Shown one piece after another: positions 14,983-23,112 of a stretch of DNA of 42,962 bases (the stretch's first letter is position 1; every line of letters starts with the position of its first letter). The notes under the pieces are model-generated. The model was not told the origin of the DNA. It did not search any database and worked only from the letters and a program-made list of their open reading frames with translations. The position numbers and the translations under genes are program-made. Source of the stretch: Streptococcus sp. A12 (GTDB lineage: Bacteria; Bacillota; Bacilli; Lactobacillales; Streptococcaceae); NCBI RefSeq assembly GCF_905372335.1, contig NZ_CAJPOU010000011.1, positions 1 through 42,962 on the forward strand, written 5' to 3'.

Positions 14983-15234
14983 CAAGCTCGGGAGTTTTGG
15001 AGCCTTAGATCCAAAACTAATTGAACACGGGCTGCGGATTGTGTCAAAAAGATAAGTTCTCCTAGAATCCAAAGATTCTGCGTCAAACTTCCTATTTTGA
15101 CTTTATCCGCAGACGCCCTTTATATCTTAATTAGTCATGGAACTTCTTCGAAGTTCCATGACGTCCGTACTCACCTATGGAAGTTTCTAGGAATATAATT
15201 TCTTCAATTTAAGATTTCCAAATACGGAAATCTT
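14983..15234. repeat. Structured non-coding repeat, copy 2
   Basis: Fills the gap between the lipoprotein gene and the end of the DacA-like gene. It shares its ends with 5941-6172: CTCGGGAGTTTTG (14987-14999), AGTCATGGAACTTC (15133-15146) and GACGTCCGTACTCACCT (15160-15176). The interior differs and forms a long nested hairpin: TGCGGAT/ATCCGCA (15033-15039/15105-15111), GTCAAAA/TTTTGAC (15043-15049/15095-15101), AAGTT/AACTT (15054-15058/15086-15090) and AGAATC/GATTCT (15064-15069/15074-15079). A perfect GGAACTTC-ttc-GAAGTTCC palindrome and a closing hairpin with T-run in plus direction (15211-15240) follow. Confidence 0.72.
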
Positions 15235-15235
15235 T

Positions 15236-16525
15236 TTATTTTCTCTTATATCTCACGCTAAAGAAAATTCTTAAGAAAATAAAAGGAAGGAAGCAACAGA
15301 GCCACATTGGATCCCAGCCTTTTTGACGCGTGCTAGTGGACTTCTGATGAGCCCCTTGTACTGCGGTTACAGACTGTGTTTGCTGAATAGACGGAGAAAG
15401 AGTTTGCAAACCATTGGCAATTTGTAGTTGGCCATTTTTAACACTGATCTCTGGATTGGTCCCTCTTTTCACTGTAGCATAGAAGGGTTTGTCTAAGTGA
15501 TAGGTTTGCCCCTGAATCGTGTGATCCCCCGCAGGTAGGACCTCTTTGTACTCATAATCCTGATAGAGTCTTTCAATCAGGGCATTTCCAATGACGTGGC
15601 GCAGGCTCTCTGCAATTTCCACATCGTAATGCCCAACTCCCATAATGACTTGAACAAATCGCTGATTTCCGCGATTAACCGTCAAGGTGTAATTATAATC
15701 TGCTGTCGGACTAGAGCCGGTTTTTAGGCCATCCGCTCCCTTTAGAGAATACCTTCCACCTTCCAAAGAATAATTATAATTTTCATGGGTTTCTTCATAA
15801 TTTGTCCCTTGGAAGAGGGTTATCTTGGCATTTTTAGTATAGTTGAGGATTTCAGGGAACTCGTTAACTATATGATAGGCCAAAATAGACATATCTCTTG
15901 CTGTTGTTTGGTTAATGGCATTTTGATCATAGCGGGTCGGATTATAGTAGCCATCTAGGACTGCAGTTGGGGCACCATTAGGATTGTTCCACTTGGTATT
16001 GCTCATTCCAATTTCCTGGGCCCGCTGGTTCATTAAATCCAAGAATTTATCTGGATCTCCTCCAGACACCTTATTGGCAATCATGATGGTAGCCGCACTA
16101 GATGAAGGAACAAAAATCATATTTAGGAGGGTCGATACCTTGTATTGAGCACCCGCCACAATGGGACTATTGCTCAACTTCTGGTTTTGAGAAATGATTA
16201 CATCCGCATCTGTCGCGGTAATCATGGTATCATAATCCAGCTGCCCTTCTTTAATAGCTCTCAGAAGCACGTAGACGGACATCAATTTAGCCATACTGCC
16301 GGAGTCACGAGGAGCATCAATATTATCTCCATAAACAATCGCTCCTGTGTGAGCATCAACGACAATATCAGCCTTGGGACGGAAAAATTCATCCACCGAA
16401 GTCCCTGATTTTTCTGTGATCGACATGATATCTTCCTGTTGATAAAGATCATCCGCCTTTGCTAGCATTGAAAAACATAGGCAACCAAGGGAAAGTGTCG
16501 CAAATAAGGCACGTTTAAACTTCAT
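15236..16525 (-). CDS. DacA/PBP3-like D,D-carboxypeptidase paralogue with altered SxN motif
   Basis: 429-residue penicillin-binding protein family member. It has a signal peptide (MKFKRALFATLSLGCLCFSM), an SxxK motif at S77-M-A-K80 and KTG at 268-270, and ends in a membrane anchor (PMWLCCFLPFIFLRIFF) with basic tail. Class members remove the terminal D-Ala from peptidoglycan pentapeptide. The second motif, normally SxN, reads S141-S-S143: the Asn codon position is AGT. This residue normally assists catalysis, so activity may be reduced or changed. A second DacA-like gene at 17845-19179 keeps SSN. A promoter lies directly upstream. Confidence 0.9.
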   Translation of the reverse strand: MKFKRALFATLSLGCLCFSMLAKADDLYQQEDIMSITEKSGTSVDEFFRPKADIVVDAHTGAIVYGDNIDAPRDSGSMAKLMSVYVLLRAIKEGQLDYDTMITATDADVIISQNQKLSNSPIVAGAQYKVSTLLNMIFVPSSSAATIMIANKVSGGDPDKFLDLMNQRAQEIGMSNTKWNNPNGAPTAVLDGYYNPTRYDQNAINQTTARDMSILAYHIVNEFPEILNYTKNAKITLFQGTNYEETHENYNYSLEGGRYSLKGADGLKTGSSPTADYNYTLTVNRGNQRFVQVIMGVGHYDVEIAESLRHVIGNALIERLYQDYEYKEVLPAGDHTIQGQTYHLDKPFYATVKRGTNPEISVKNGQLQIANGLQTLSPSIQQTQSVTAVQGAHQKSTSTRQKGWDPMWLCCFLPFIFLRIFFSVRYKRK

Positions 16526-16561
16526 TCTCTCTCATTTCTTTCATAAACATCATCGTTCTTC

Positions 16562-16589
16562 ATTATAGCATAAGTCCTGCTATTCACAA
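16562..16589 (-). promoter_or_regulatory. Promoter of the altered DacA paralogue
   Basis: TTGTGA (16589-16584) and extended -10 TGCTATAAT (TATAAT 16567-16562), spacer 16. Confidence 0.75.
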
Positions 16590-16608
16590 ACTCTATTTCC
16601 TAAACTTT

Positions 16609-17772
16609 TTACTCCTTCGTGTTCCCAAAGAGACCTGGAGATTTACCTTTTGGCATCTTTAAAAAGAGACTTAGTAGAAGGACGAGGACCAGGACAGCCA
16701 CCAAGAAGTAACTCATCATTGAAAATCCTCCGTGATCCACAAAGAAAGCTGCTAGCGGTTGCAAGAGAATGGTACCAAGATAGCGGACTCCTTGCACAAG
16801 AGCCATGGCTAAGACTAGATCTTTTTTATCCACCTGTTGGGAGATAAAACGCAAGGAGACCATGATCAAGACCATCCCTGTCGTATGCTTAGCCAAGAGG
16901 GTGACCATCACTTTTAAGAAGACCGGACTCGGAAGAGCATAGATGAAATACTGGAGCAAGAGAATCCCCACAGGAAGCAAAATTAGTAAACGTAAGGGCC
17001 AATGGTCCATAAAACGATCCGAGAAAAAGATGAGGGGCGCTTCTACAACGACAGATATAGCCACAACTGTAGAAGCTATCTGAACAGGGAGCCCACTATC
17101 CATTAAAAGAGCTGGAATATAGGTATGGCCGATATTGCCCACACCCGACACAAGCCCCATTAGTAGTAGGAAAAAGAGATAGGGTCCATTATGGAGCAAA
17201 GGACGGATCGAGACAGCTTCTTTCTGTACCCGATTGGTCCTGAAGATACGGATAGCCCCTAAACTGAAGAAACTAAGAAGGATCGTAACCAATACACAAT
17301 AGTATACAGACTGGGGGCTAAGATGAGCATAGAGCCAACCAACTAGGTGGGCTCCAGCCGCATACCCTAGCGTCCCCCAAACGCGGATTTTTCCAAAAGC
17401 ATAGGGACTCTGGGTAGCTAAAATCTCCATCATGGGAGCCGTCCCATTTAGACACAGTAATACCAAGCCATAAAAAATCGTCAACCAAAAGAAGTTAGGG
17501 GCCCAGATAAAGCCACCCACTCCTGCCATGAGGACTCCTAAGCTCAAGGTCGTTATTTTAACAATACCAAACCGTTCATTGATATAACCAAACAAGGGCT
17601 GGGTAAGCATGGATAGGAAAAAGGCAGTCGATACCAAATTAGAGACCTGACTGGCTGAATACTGCTGGCCTATCAGATAGACAGAAATCAAAGTCGTAAA
17701 GAGGGCAGTCGACATGAAGTAAAAACTATATAAAAATAAATAAGCAGGATAGGAATTTCGAAATGCTTTCAT
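16609..17772 (-). CDS. MFS transporter
   Basis: 387-residue integral membrane protein with about 12 hydrophobic segments, major facilitator superfamily, resembling the MFS_1-like/LacY-type group. The loop between helices 2 and 3 has the MFS signature in the form GYINERFGIVK. The substrate cannot be read from the sequence. The start at 17772 is chosen because AAAGGAAA lies just upstream; an in-frame ATG at 17811 falls in the terminator hairpin of the gene before it. It lies between two DacA-like genes in the same direction. Confidence 0.88.
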   Translation of the reverse strand: MKAFRNSYPAYLFLYSFYFMSTALFTTLISVYLIGQQYSASQVSNLVSTAFFLSMLTQPLFGYINERFGIVKITTLSLGVLMAGVGGFIWAPNFFWLTIFYGLVLLCLNGTAPMMEILATQSPYAFGKIRVWGTLGYAAGAHLVGWLYAHLSPQSVYYCVLVTILLSFFSLGAIRIFRTNRVQKEAVSIRPLLHNGPYLFFLLLMGLVSGVGNIGHTYIPALLMDSGLPVQIASTVVAISVVVEAPLIFFSDRFMDHWPLRLLILLPVGILLLQYFIYALPSPVFLKVMVTLLAKHTTGMVLIMVSLRFISQQVDKKDLVLAMALVQGVRYLGTILLQPLAAFFVDHGGFSMMSYFLVAVLVLVLLLSLFLKMPKGKSPGLFGNTKE

Positions 17773-17808
17773 AAGTTTCCTTTCAATTTGAGAAATAAAA
17801 GGCAATGA

Positions 17809-17839
17809 CAAAACCCAACTGGATTTCAGTTGAGTTTTG
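17809..17839 (-). terminator. Terminator between the dacA gene and the MFS gene
   Basis: CAAAACCCAACTG (17809-17821) pairs with CAGTTGAGTTTTG (17827-17839) with one mismatch; on the minus strand it follows the dacA stop directly and ends in TTTTG. The T-run is short, so read-through is possible. Confidence 0.65.
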
Positions 17840-17844
17840 ATCAG

Positions 17845-19179
17845 TTATTTTTTGTAGTGATCCTGAGCCTTGCGCGCACGTCCTTTGCGATGGGCTCTTT
17901 CTATATACAGAATCATCGCAAGAATGAAAATTGGAATCAGAATAACCAGGATTTCAAGAGGAAAATGGAAGGATTTCTCTCTTGCTGGGGACGCAGTACT
18001 TTGGGAATCCGATTGATTCACTGCTCCTTCTTTGACTGGAAGTCCATCAGAAATCTTTTCTGATAGGGTCACCAAGCCTGAATCCGCTTCAACCTGTCCA
18101 TCTTTGACAACGAGTTTCGGATCCTCTTCTCCCTTTTTGACCGTGGCATAGAAAGGTTGATCTAGGGTGTAGGTCTTTCCATCGATCGTCTGAACACCCT
18201 TGTCCAACAACTTCTTATAACTATAATCTGCAAAAGCCTTTTCAATCAAGGCATTACCAAATGGATGTCGATAGTATTCACCATCCTGGTCGGACCAATC
18301 ACCAACACCCATGACTACGGAGATAATTCGTTGCTCCCCCCGTTTAGCGGTTGCGATATAGTTAAAAGCACCACGTGGACTCGAACCTGTCTTCAGACCA
18401 TCTACTCCTTCAAGAGCATATCTAGCTCCTGGCAAGGAATAGTTATAGGTATCAAAAGTCTCCTCATAAGGCGTTCCTTGTTTCACGGTCACCTTAGCCT
18501 GATTGGTATAACTAAGGATCTCTGGATATTCTTTCACGAAATGATAGACGAGAATCGCCAAATCTCTTGCAGTTGTCTGGTTGGCTGCATCATTTGGATA
18601 GTTATAACTGGTATACAAACCTTGGAAGGTTGAAATGGCCGCTCCACTAGGATTGTTCCAAATGGTATTGGTCATCCCCAACTCCTTGGACTTTTCGTTC
18701 ATCCGCTGAATAAAAGCGTCAGCATCGTGGTTAGAAAGGAGATTGGCCAACATAATCGTAGCCACATTGGAAGATGGAACAGCCGTCATGGTAATCAATT
18801 CAGAGACCGTATAGTCCACACCTGCAACGATGTTATTGTTGGAAATCTCATAGATTTTTGACATGGATTGATCCGCAGCTGTTGCAGTGACAACCGTATC
18901 TTTGGTAATTTTTCCCTCTTTCATGGTTTCGAAGAGCAGATACAGAGTCATGAGCTTACTCATACTTGCTGGATCCCGCACTTCATCAATATTGTCTCTC
19001 CACAAAACATCACCGGTATTCGCATCGATGACGAGAGAAGACCTTGGTCGGTTATAGGCCTGCACATGATCATTGGGATACATTTTTTGCGCCATATCCA
19101 CTAGCTCATCCGCCGCGATCGACAGAGGGCGGAGTAGAGATAGAATGACGATTCCTAAAACGAGCAACTTCTTTTTCAA
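17845..19179 (-). CDS. dacA: D-alanyl-D-alanine carboxypeptidase DacA (PBP3)
   Basis: 444 residues. It trims the terminal D-Ala of peptidoglycan stem peptides on the outer membrane face. Signal peptide at the N-terminus, catalytic S72-M-S-K75, S136-S-N138 and K263-T-G265 all intact, then a beta-rich C-terminal domain and a membrane anchor (FPLEILVILIPIFILAMILYI) followed by a basic tail. The start codon is TTG at 19179, read by its GAGGA Shine-Dalgarno about 9 bases upstream; no in-frame ATG is available nearby. Paralogue of 15236-16525, and the more canonical of the two. Confidence 0.95.
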   Translation of the reverse strand: MKKKLLVLGIVILSLLRPLSIAADELVDMAQKMYPNDHVQAYNRPRSSLVIDANTGDVLWRDNIDEVRDPASMSKLMTLYLLFETMKEGKITKDTVVTATAADQSMSKIYEISNNNIVAGVDYTVSELITMTAVPSSNVATIMLANLLSNHDADAFIQRMNEKSKELGMTNTIWNNPSGAAISTFQGLYTSYNYPNDAANQTTARDLAILVYHFVKEYPEILSYTNQAKVTVKQGTPYEETFDTYNYSLPGARYALEGVDGLKTGSSPRGAFNYIATAKRGEQRIISVVMGVGDWSDQDGEYYRHPFGNALIEKAFADYSYKKLLDKGVQTIDGKTYTLDQPFYATVKKGEEDPKLVVKDGQVEADSGLVTLSEKISDGLPVKEGAVNQSDSQSTASPAREKSFHFPLEILVILIPIFILAMILYIERAHRKGRARKAQDHYKK

Positions 19180-19212
19180 AATATATTTTCCTCAAATATA
19201 GAATTTTATCTT

Positions 19213-19221
19213 ATTGTACCA
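19213..19221 (-). promoter_or_regulatory. dacA promoter (extended -10)
   Basis: TGGTACAAT on the minus strand, about 33 bases before the dacA start and just downstream of the nagB terminator. No clear -35. Confidence 0.5.
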
Positions 19222-19234
19222 TACTTCAATCTAT

Positions 19235-19269
19235 AAAAAAACCTATCTTTCAGGATATTTCAGATAGGT
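19235..19269 (-). terminator. nagB terminator
   Basis: ACCTATCT/AGATAGGT (19241-19248/19262-19269) with a T-run of 6-7 on the minus strand. Confidence 0.9.
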
Positions 19270-19286
19270 CTCTCTGTTTCAACTGG

Positions 19287-19988
19287 TTACAGTAGGCTCA
19301 AGGCTGCTTGGTCTGCAATAATCACGACATCTGGATGACCTTGAAGGGCACTCGCTGGTAAACTCTCTGTTTTTGGACCATTAACCGTTCCTGCGATTGC
19401 TTGCGCCTTTGATTCTCCATATGCAAAGAGAATGATGGATTTAGCCGCGAGAATGTTTGCAATCCCCATAGAGATGGCTTGAGTTGGAACGTCTTCGATT
19501 TTTTCAAAGAAGCGAGAGTTGGCTTCAATCGTTGATTGATCCAAATGGACCAAATGCGTTTGGCTATCAAATGGTGTACCTGGTTCGTTAAAACCAATGT
19601 GGCCGTTGCGACCAATCCCTAGAATTTGCAGATCTACTGGATGTTGGGCCAAAATTTCATTGTAATGGGCTGTTTCTTCTTCTGCAGTATCTTCGTTTCC
19701 TTTTGGAAGATAGCTAACTTTAAACGGCTTCTCATTGAATAAATTTTCCTGCATAAAGTAACGATAGGATTGAGGATCTTCTCCCGTCAAGCCGACATAC
19801 TCATCCAAGTTGACACTGACCATATCTGAGAAATCCAGGTCACTCTCCCGAATTAATTTATAAAATTCAAGTGGACTGCTTCCAGTCGCAAGCCCCAGAG
19901 TTTTGGCACCCTGCTCTAACTTTTCTTTTAGCAGGTCAAAAGCAACCTGCCCTCCTTCGATTTGATTAGCTACTTCAATAACTTTCAT
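19287..19988 (-). CDS. nagB: Glucosamine-6-phosphate deaminase
   Basis: Converts glucosamine-6-phosphate to fructose-6-phosphate plus ammonia, linking amino sugar use to glycolysis. 233 residues, the short Firmicute form. Signature segments are LATGSSPLEFYKL, VNLDEYVGL, ILGIGRNGHIGFNEPGTPF (active-site region) and GPKTESLPASALQGH. GGAGGA precedes the ATG. It is a single-gene unit with a strong promoter overlapped by a cre-like site. Confidence 0.97.
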   Translation of the reverse strand: MKVIEVANQIEGGQVAFDLLKEKLEQGAKTLGLATGSSPLEFYKLIRESDLDFSDMVSVNLDEYVGLTGEDPQSYRYFMQENLFNEKPFKVSYLPKGNEDTAEEETAHYNEILAQHPVDLQILGIGRNGHIGFNEPGTPFDSQTHLVHLDQSTIEANSRFFEKIEDVPTQAISMGIANILAAKSIILFAYGESKAQAIAGTVNGPKTESLPASALQGHPDVVIIADQAALSLL

Positions 19989-20017
19989 GATAAATCCTCC
20001 GCTTATTTCTTATATTT

Positions 20018-20055
20018 ATTATATGGTATAGACCAATTTTTGTCAAGCGCTTTCT
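20018..20055 (-). promoter_or_regulatory. nagB promoter with overlapping cre-like site
   Basis: Consensus TTGACA (20046-20041) and TATAAT (20023-20018) with a 17-base spacer. A cre-like sequence, GTCAAGCGCTTTCT on the plus strand at 20042-20055 (12 of 14 fixed or ambiguous positions fit), overlaps the -35. This fits repression by CcpA/HPr-Ser-P. Confidence 0.8.
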
Positions 20056-20113
20056 TGATGTTAGAAAAGGATTTTTTACCTTCATCCCTTTAAAATTCGG
20101 CTAGTGATTTCCT

Positions 20114-20141
20114 TTGTTTCACTCTTATTTCATGATATAAT
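20114..20141 (+). promoter_or_regulatory. queA promoter
   Basis: TTGTTT (20114-20119) and extended -10 TGATATAAT (TATAAT 20136-20141), spacer 16, about 50 bases before queA. Confidence 0.75.
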
Positions 20142-20191
20142 GGGGAAGGTTAAATGTAAGAAATAGAAGAATTTAGATACAAGGAGAGAAC

Positions 20192-21220
20192 ATGAACACG
20201 AATGACTTTGATTTCCACCTCCCCGAGGAGTTAATTGCGCAAACCCCACTAGAGAAGCGCGATGCCTCAAAACTACTAATCCTCAATCGACAAACAGGTC
20301 AGATGGAAGACCAGCATTTTGACGCCATTATCAATGAATTAGAACCAGGGGATGCTTTGGTCATGAACAATACCCGTGTCCTTCCAGCTCGTCTCCATGG
20401 GGTCAAACCGGATACAGGAGGTCATGTGGAGCTTCTCCTCTTAAAAAATATCGAGGGCGATCAATGGGAGGTGCTTGCCAAACCTGCTAAACGTCTCAAA
20501 GAGGGAGGGGTCGTCAGCTTTGGAGATGGACGTCTTCAAGCTACCCTAATCAAAAAGCTGGAACACGGAGGATGTATCGTAGAGTTTTCTTACCAAGGGA
20601 TTTTCCTTGAAGTCTTGGAAAGTCTAGGAGAAATGCCCCTACCACCTTACATCCATGAAAAATTAGAAGATCAGGAACGTTACCAGACGGTCTATGCCAA
20701 AGAAAATGGATCTGCCGCAGCTCCTACAGCTGGCCTCCATTTCACACCAGAGCTCTTACAAAAGATCGAAGACAAAGGGGTTCACTTGGTTTATCTAACC
20801 CTTCATGTCGGGCTGGGTACCTTCCGTCCTGTATCCGTCGATGATCTAGACCAACATGAGATGCATTCCGAATTTTATCAGCTCTCTGAAGAAGCTGCCC
20901 AAACCCTTCGACAAGTCAAAGCGAGTAGACACCGCATCATTGCCGTTGGGACCACTTCTATCCGAACCTTAGAAACAATTGGCAACAAGTTTAATGGAGA
21001 GTTACAAGCCGACTCTGGTTGGACCAATATTTTTATCAAACCAGGCTATCAGTGGCAGGTTGTCGACGCCTTTTCAACCAACTTCCACTTACCAAAATCA
21101 ACCTTAGTCATGCTCGTTTCTGCCTTCGCAGGTCGAGAACTCACTCTGGATGCTTATCAGCACGCTATCGACCAAGGCTACCGTTTCTTTAGCTTTGGAG
21201 ATGCTATGTTTATCAAATAA
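20192..21220 (+). CDS. queA: SAM:tRNA ribosyltransferase-isomerase QueA
   Basis: Forms epoxyqueuosine from preQ1-modified tRNA using S-adenosylmethionine. 342 residues, full length. Recognisable family segments are DFDFHLPEELIAQTPLEKRD at the start, MNNTRVLPARLHG, GSAAAPTAGLHFTPELL, LHVGLGTFRPV and SFGDAMFI at the end. AAGGAGAG precedes the ATG. argR starts 14 bases after its stop, so the two are probably co-transcribed. Confidence 0.97.
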   Translation: MNTNDFDFHLPEELIAQTPLEKRDASKLLILNRQTGQMEDQHFDAIINELEPGDALVMNNTRVLPARLHGVKPDTGGHVELLLLKNIEGDQWEVLAKPAKRLKEGGVVSFGDGRLQATLIKKLEHGGCIVEFSYQGIFLEVLESLGEMPLPPYIHEKLEDQERYQTVYAKENGSAAAPTAGLHFTPELLQKIEDKGVHLVYLTLHVGLGTFRPVSVDDLDQHEMHSEFYQLSEEAAQTLRQVKASRHRIIAVGTTSIRTLETIGNKFNGELQADSGWTNIFIKPGYQWQVVDAFSTNFHLPKSTLVMLVSAFAGRELTLDAYQHAIDQGYRFFSFGDAMFIK

Positions 21221-21234
21221 GGAGAGAGCCCCTT

Positions 21235-21705
21235 ATGAATAAGATTGAAAGTCGCCACCGCCTGATCCGGTCCATTATTTCAGAAAAGAAAATTCGAACC
21301 CAACAAGAATTGCAGGACAGCCTGAAAGCGAACGGCATCATCGTGACCCAGTCAACCCTCTCAAGAGATGTCAAATCCTTGAATCTGGTAAAAATTAACG
21401 AAGGGGATAGCTCTTATTATGCCATCAATAGCATTGCCCCATCTCGCTGGGAAAACCGACTGCGTTTTTATATGGAAGATGCCCTCGTCATGCTTCGTCC
21501 CGTCCAAAACCAAGTAGTCGTCAAAACACTCCCTGGTCTGGCCCAGTCCTTCGGAGCCATCTTAGATGCCCTTGAATTGCCACAAATTGTCGCAACCGTC
21601 TGCGGGGATGATGTCTGCCTCATCATTTGTGAAGACAATCAGGGAGCCTTGGACTGCTTTGAAAAATTGAAAGAATTCACTCCTCCCTTCTTCTTTAGCA
21701 AATAA
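21235..21705 (+). CDS. argR: ArgR/AhrC-family arginine regulator
   Basis: 156 residues. N-terminal winged helix-turn-helix (RHRLIRSIISEKKIRTQQEL, TQSTLSRDVKSLNLVKI) and a C-terminal hexamerisation and arginine-binding domain with the GDD motif (IVATVCGDDVCLIIC). The family controls arginine biosynthesis and catabolism with arginine as ligand. Its place next to the arc operon suggests it acts on that operon. Streptococci usually have two or three paralogues, so which one this is stays open. AAGGAGAG precedes the start. Confidence 0.93.
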   Translation: MNKIESRHRLIRSIISEKKIRTQQELQDSLKANGIIVTQSTLSRDVKSLNLVKINEGDSSYYAINSIAPSRWENRLRFYMEDALVMLRPVQNQVVVKTLPGLAQSFGAILDALELPQIVATVCGDDVCLIICEDNQGALDCFEKLKEFTPPFFFSK

Positions 21706-21707
21706 AA

Positions 21708-21741
21708 GAAAGCTTAGATGGTCAGACCATCTAAGCTTTTT
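21708..21741. terminator. Bidirectional terminator between argR and arcT
   Basis: AAAGCTTAGATGG and CCATCTAAGCTTT form a long stem around a 5-base loop. T-runs lie on the plus side, and A-rich sequence on the other side gives Ts on the minus strand. It serves the two convergent operons. Confidence 0.9.
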
Positions 21742-21752
21742 TCTAATCTCTA

Positions 21753-23093
21753 TTAGGCTTCCTTGACTGCTAATCGTCGAATGGTCTCTGCATAGATTTC
21801 CATTGCACGATATAAATCATCCAGTTTAGCTCGTTCATTCGCCTGGTGCTCTGTTTGGAGAGCATCAGGGAAGAGGGCCCCATAAGCCACACAATTTTCC
21901 ATGGTTCGAGCAAAGGTCGCTCCCCCTGAGGACATAGCTGGGGTCTGATCCCCCGTTTCCTCTTGGTAGACCGCCATCAGGGTACTCACCAACGGACTAT
22001 CTAATGGAACGTATAGTGGAGCTACATAATCAAACTCTTCATACTGAAGTTGATAGTTAGTTGCCACCTCACTTAAACGTTTTACCAAAGCCTCCTTATC
22101 CGCTAAGACAGGGATCCGAATATCAATCCCGATTTCAGATTGCTGTTCATCAATGGAGAGGGTTGCAATATTGAAGGAAAGAGCACCACTTGGTTCATCT
22201 TTTATTTCACCAAAGAGAGCTGCTCCTGTCGCATCTTCCCCAACAGCATCTGCGATAAAGAGAAGGGCTGGATGAGGCTGGATCAATGAAAGACTTTCAG
22301 CTAAGCCTACAATGGCATTGACACCCTCAGCCGCATCCTTGGAGTGTTTAGACAGACCATGAACGGTTACTGCTCCTGCTTCTTCTGTATAGTTCACACC
22401 ACTTTGCTCGATGACTGGTAAGAGTTCCTCTAAGAGGTCACCCTTATAAATTGCTTTATCTGGTACCACGTTAAGGGCACGACCAGCTTGTAAGGGACGA
22501 TCCTCCCAGCCTGGTCCATGGAGCTTCACTTGAAGCAAGCCTTTTTCAGCATAGGTTAATGGGAAGGACGAATCTGGAGCAAAGCCAAGATCTGCTTTTT
22601 CTTCTAGCTGATTGTAGCGGTTCATACAGCGCCAGAGAGTTTCCTCGTCTGTACCAAATATAAAACGAATCCGTTTGGTAAATACAACTCCTTGGTCAAG
22701 CAGACTCTTAACTGCGTAAAGCGCCGCAAGGGATGGTCCCTTATCATCTTGCACTCCACGTCCAATCAACCATCCATCTTTCAGAATCGCCTCAAAAGGT
22801 GGCGTTTGCCAATCTTCTAAATCACCGGCTGGAACAACATCCAAGTGACAAAGAACGGCCAGGAGTTCTTCCCCCTGACCGATCTCTGCATATCCATAGT
22901 ATCCTTCAGGATCTAGATAGGTTTGAAAGCCCATTTCTTGAGCAATTTCTAACGTTTTCTCAAGGACATCTTGGATAGCTTGTCCAAACGGTGTTCCATT
23001 TTCACCTTCGTTTAAAACCGAAGGATAAGAAATCAGAGTCTTTAATGAATCTAGAAAGTCATCTTTGACTTGATTTGTAATCTCAATTTTCAT
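21753..23093 (-). CDS. arcT: M20-family dipeptidase of the arc operon (ArcT)
   Basis: 446-residue zinc peptidase of the M20 PepV/Sapep type. Metal-binding segments are CHLDVVPAGD (His and Asp ligands), GRGVQDDKGPS and GTDEETLWRC; the lid domain lies between, and SSGGATFARTMENCVAYG and QTEHQANERAKLDD near the end contribute the last ligand. It probably cleaves peptides to supply arginine or other residues. In related oral streptococci the fifth gene of the arc operon is called arcT; I use that name by position. It follows arcD by 19 bases with Shine-Dalgarno AGAGGTG. Confidence 0.85.
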   Translation of the reverse strand: MKIEITNQVKDDFLDSLKTLISYPSVLNEGENGTPFGQAIQDVLEKTLEIAQEMGFQTYLDPEGYYGYAEIGQGEELLAVLCHLDVVPAGDLEDWQTPPFEAILKDGWLIGRGVQDDKGPSLAALYAVKSLLDQGVVFTKRIRFIFGTDEETLWRCMNRYNQLEEKADLGFAPDSSFPLTYAEKGLLQVKLHGPGWEDRPLQAGRALNVVPDKAIYKGDLLEELLPVIEQSGVNYTEEAGAVTVHGLSKHSKDAAEGVNAIVGLAESLSLIQPHPALLFIADAVGEDATGAALFGEIKDEPSGALSFNIATLSIDEQQSEIGIDIRIPVLADKEALVKRLSEVATNYQLQYEEFDYVAPLYVPLDSPLVSTLMAVYQEETGDQTPAMSSGGATFARTMENCVAYGALFPDALQTEHQANERAKLDDLYRAMEIYAETIRRLAVKEA

Positions 23094-23112
23094 GGAATCA
23101 CCTCTTTACTTC

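Noticed and set aside
15033..15111. Long hairpin as a riboswitch for the lipoprotein or dacA gene
   Set aside because: It lies upstream of the lipoprotein promoter and downstream of the dacA-like gene's stop, so it is not in either gene's leader, and no known aptamer core is visible.
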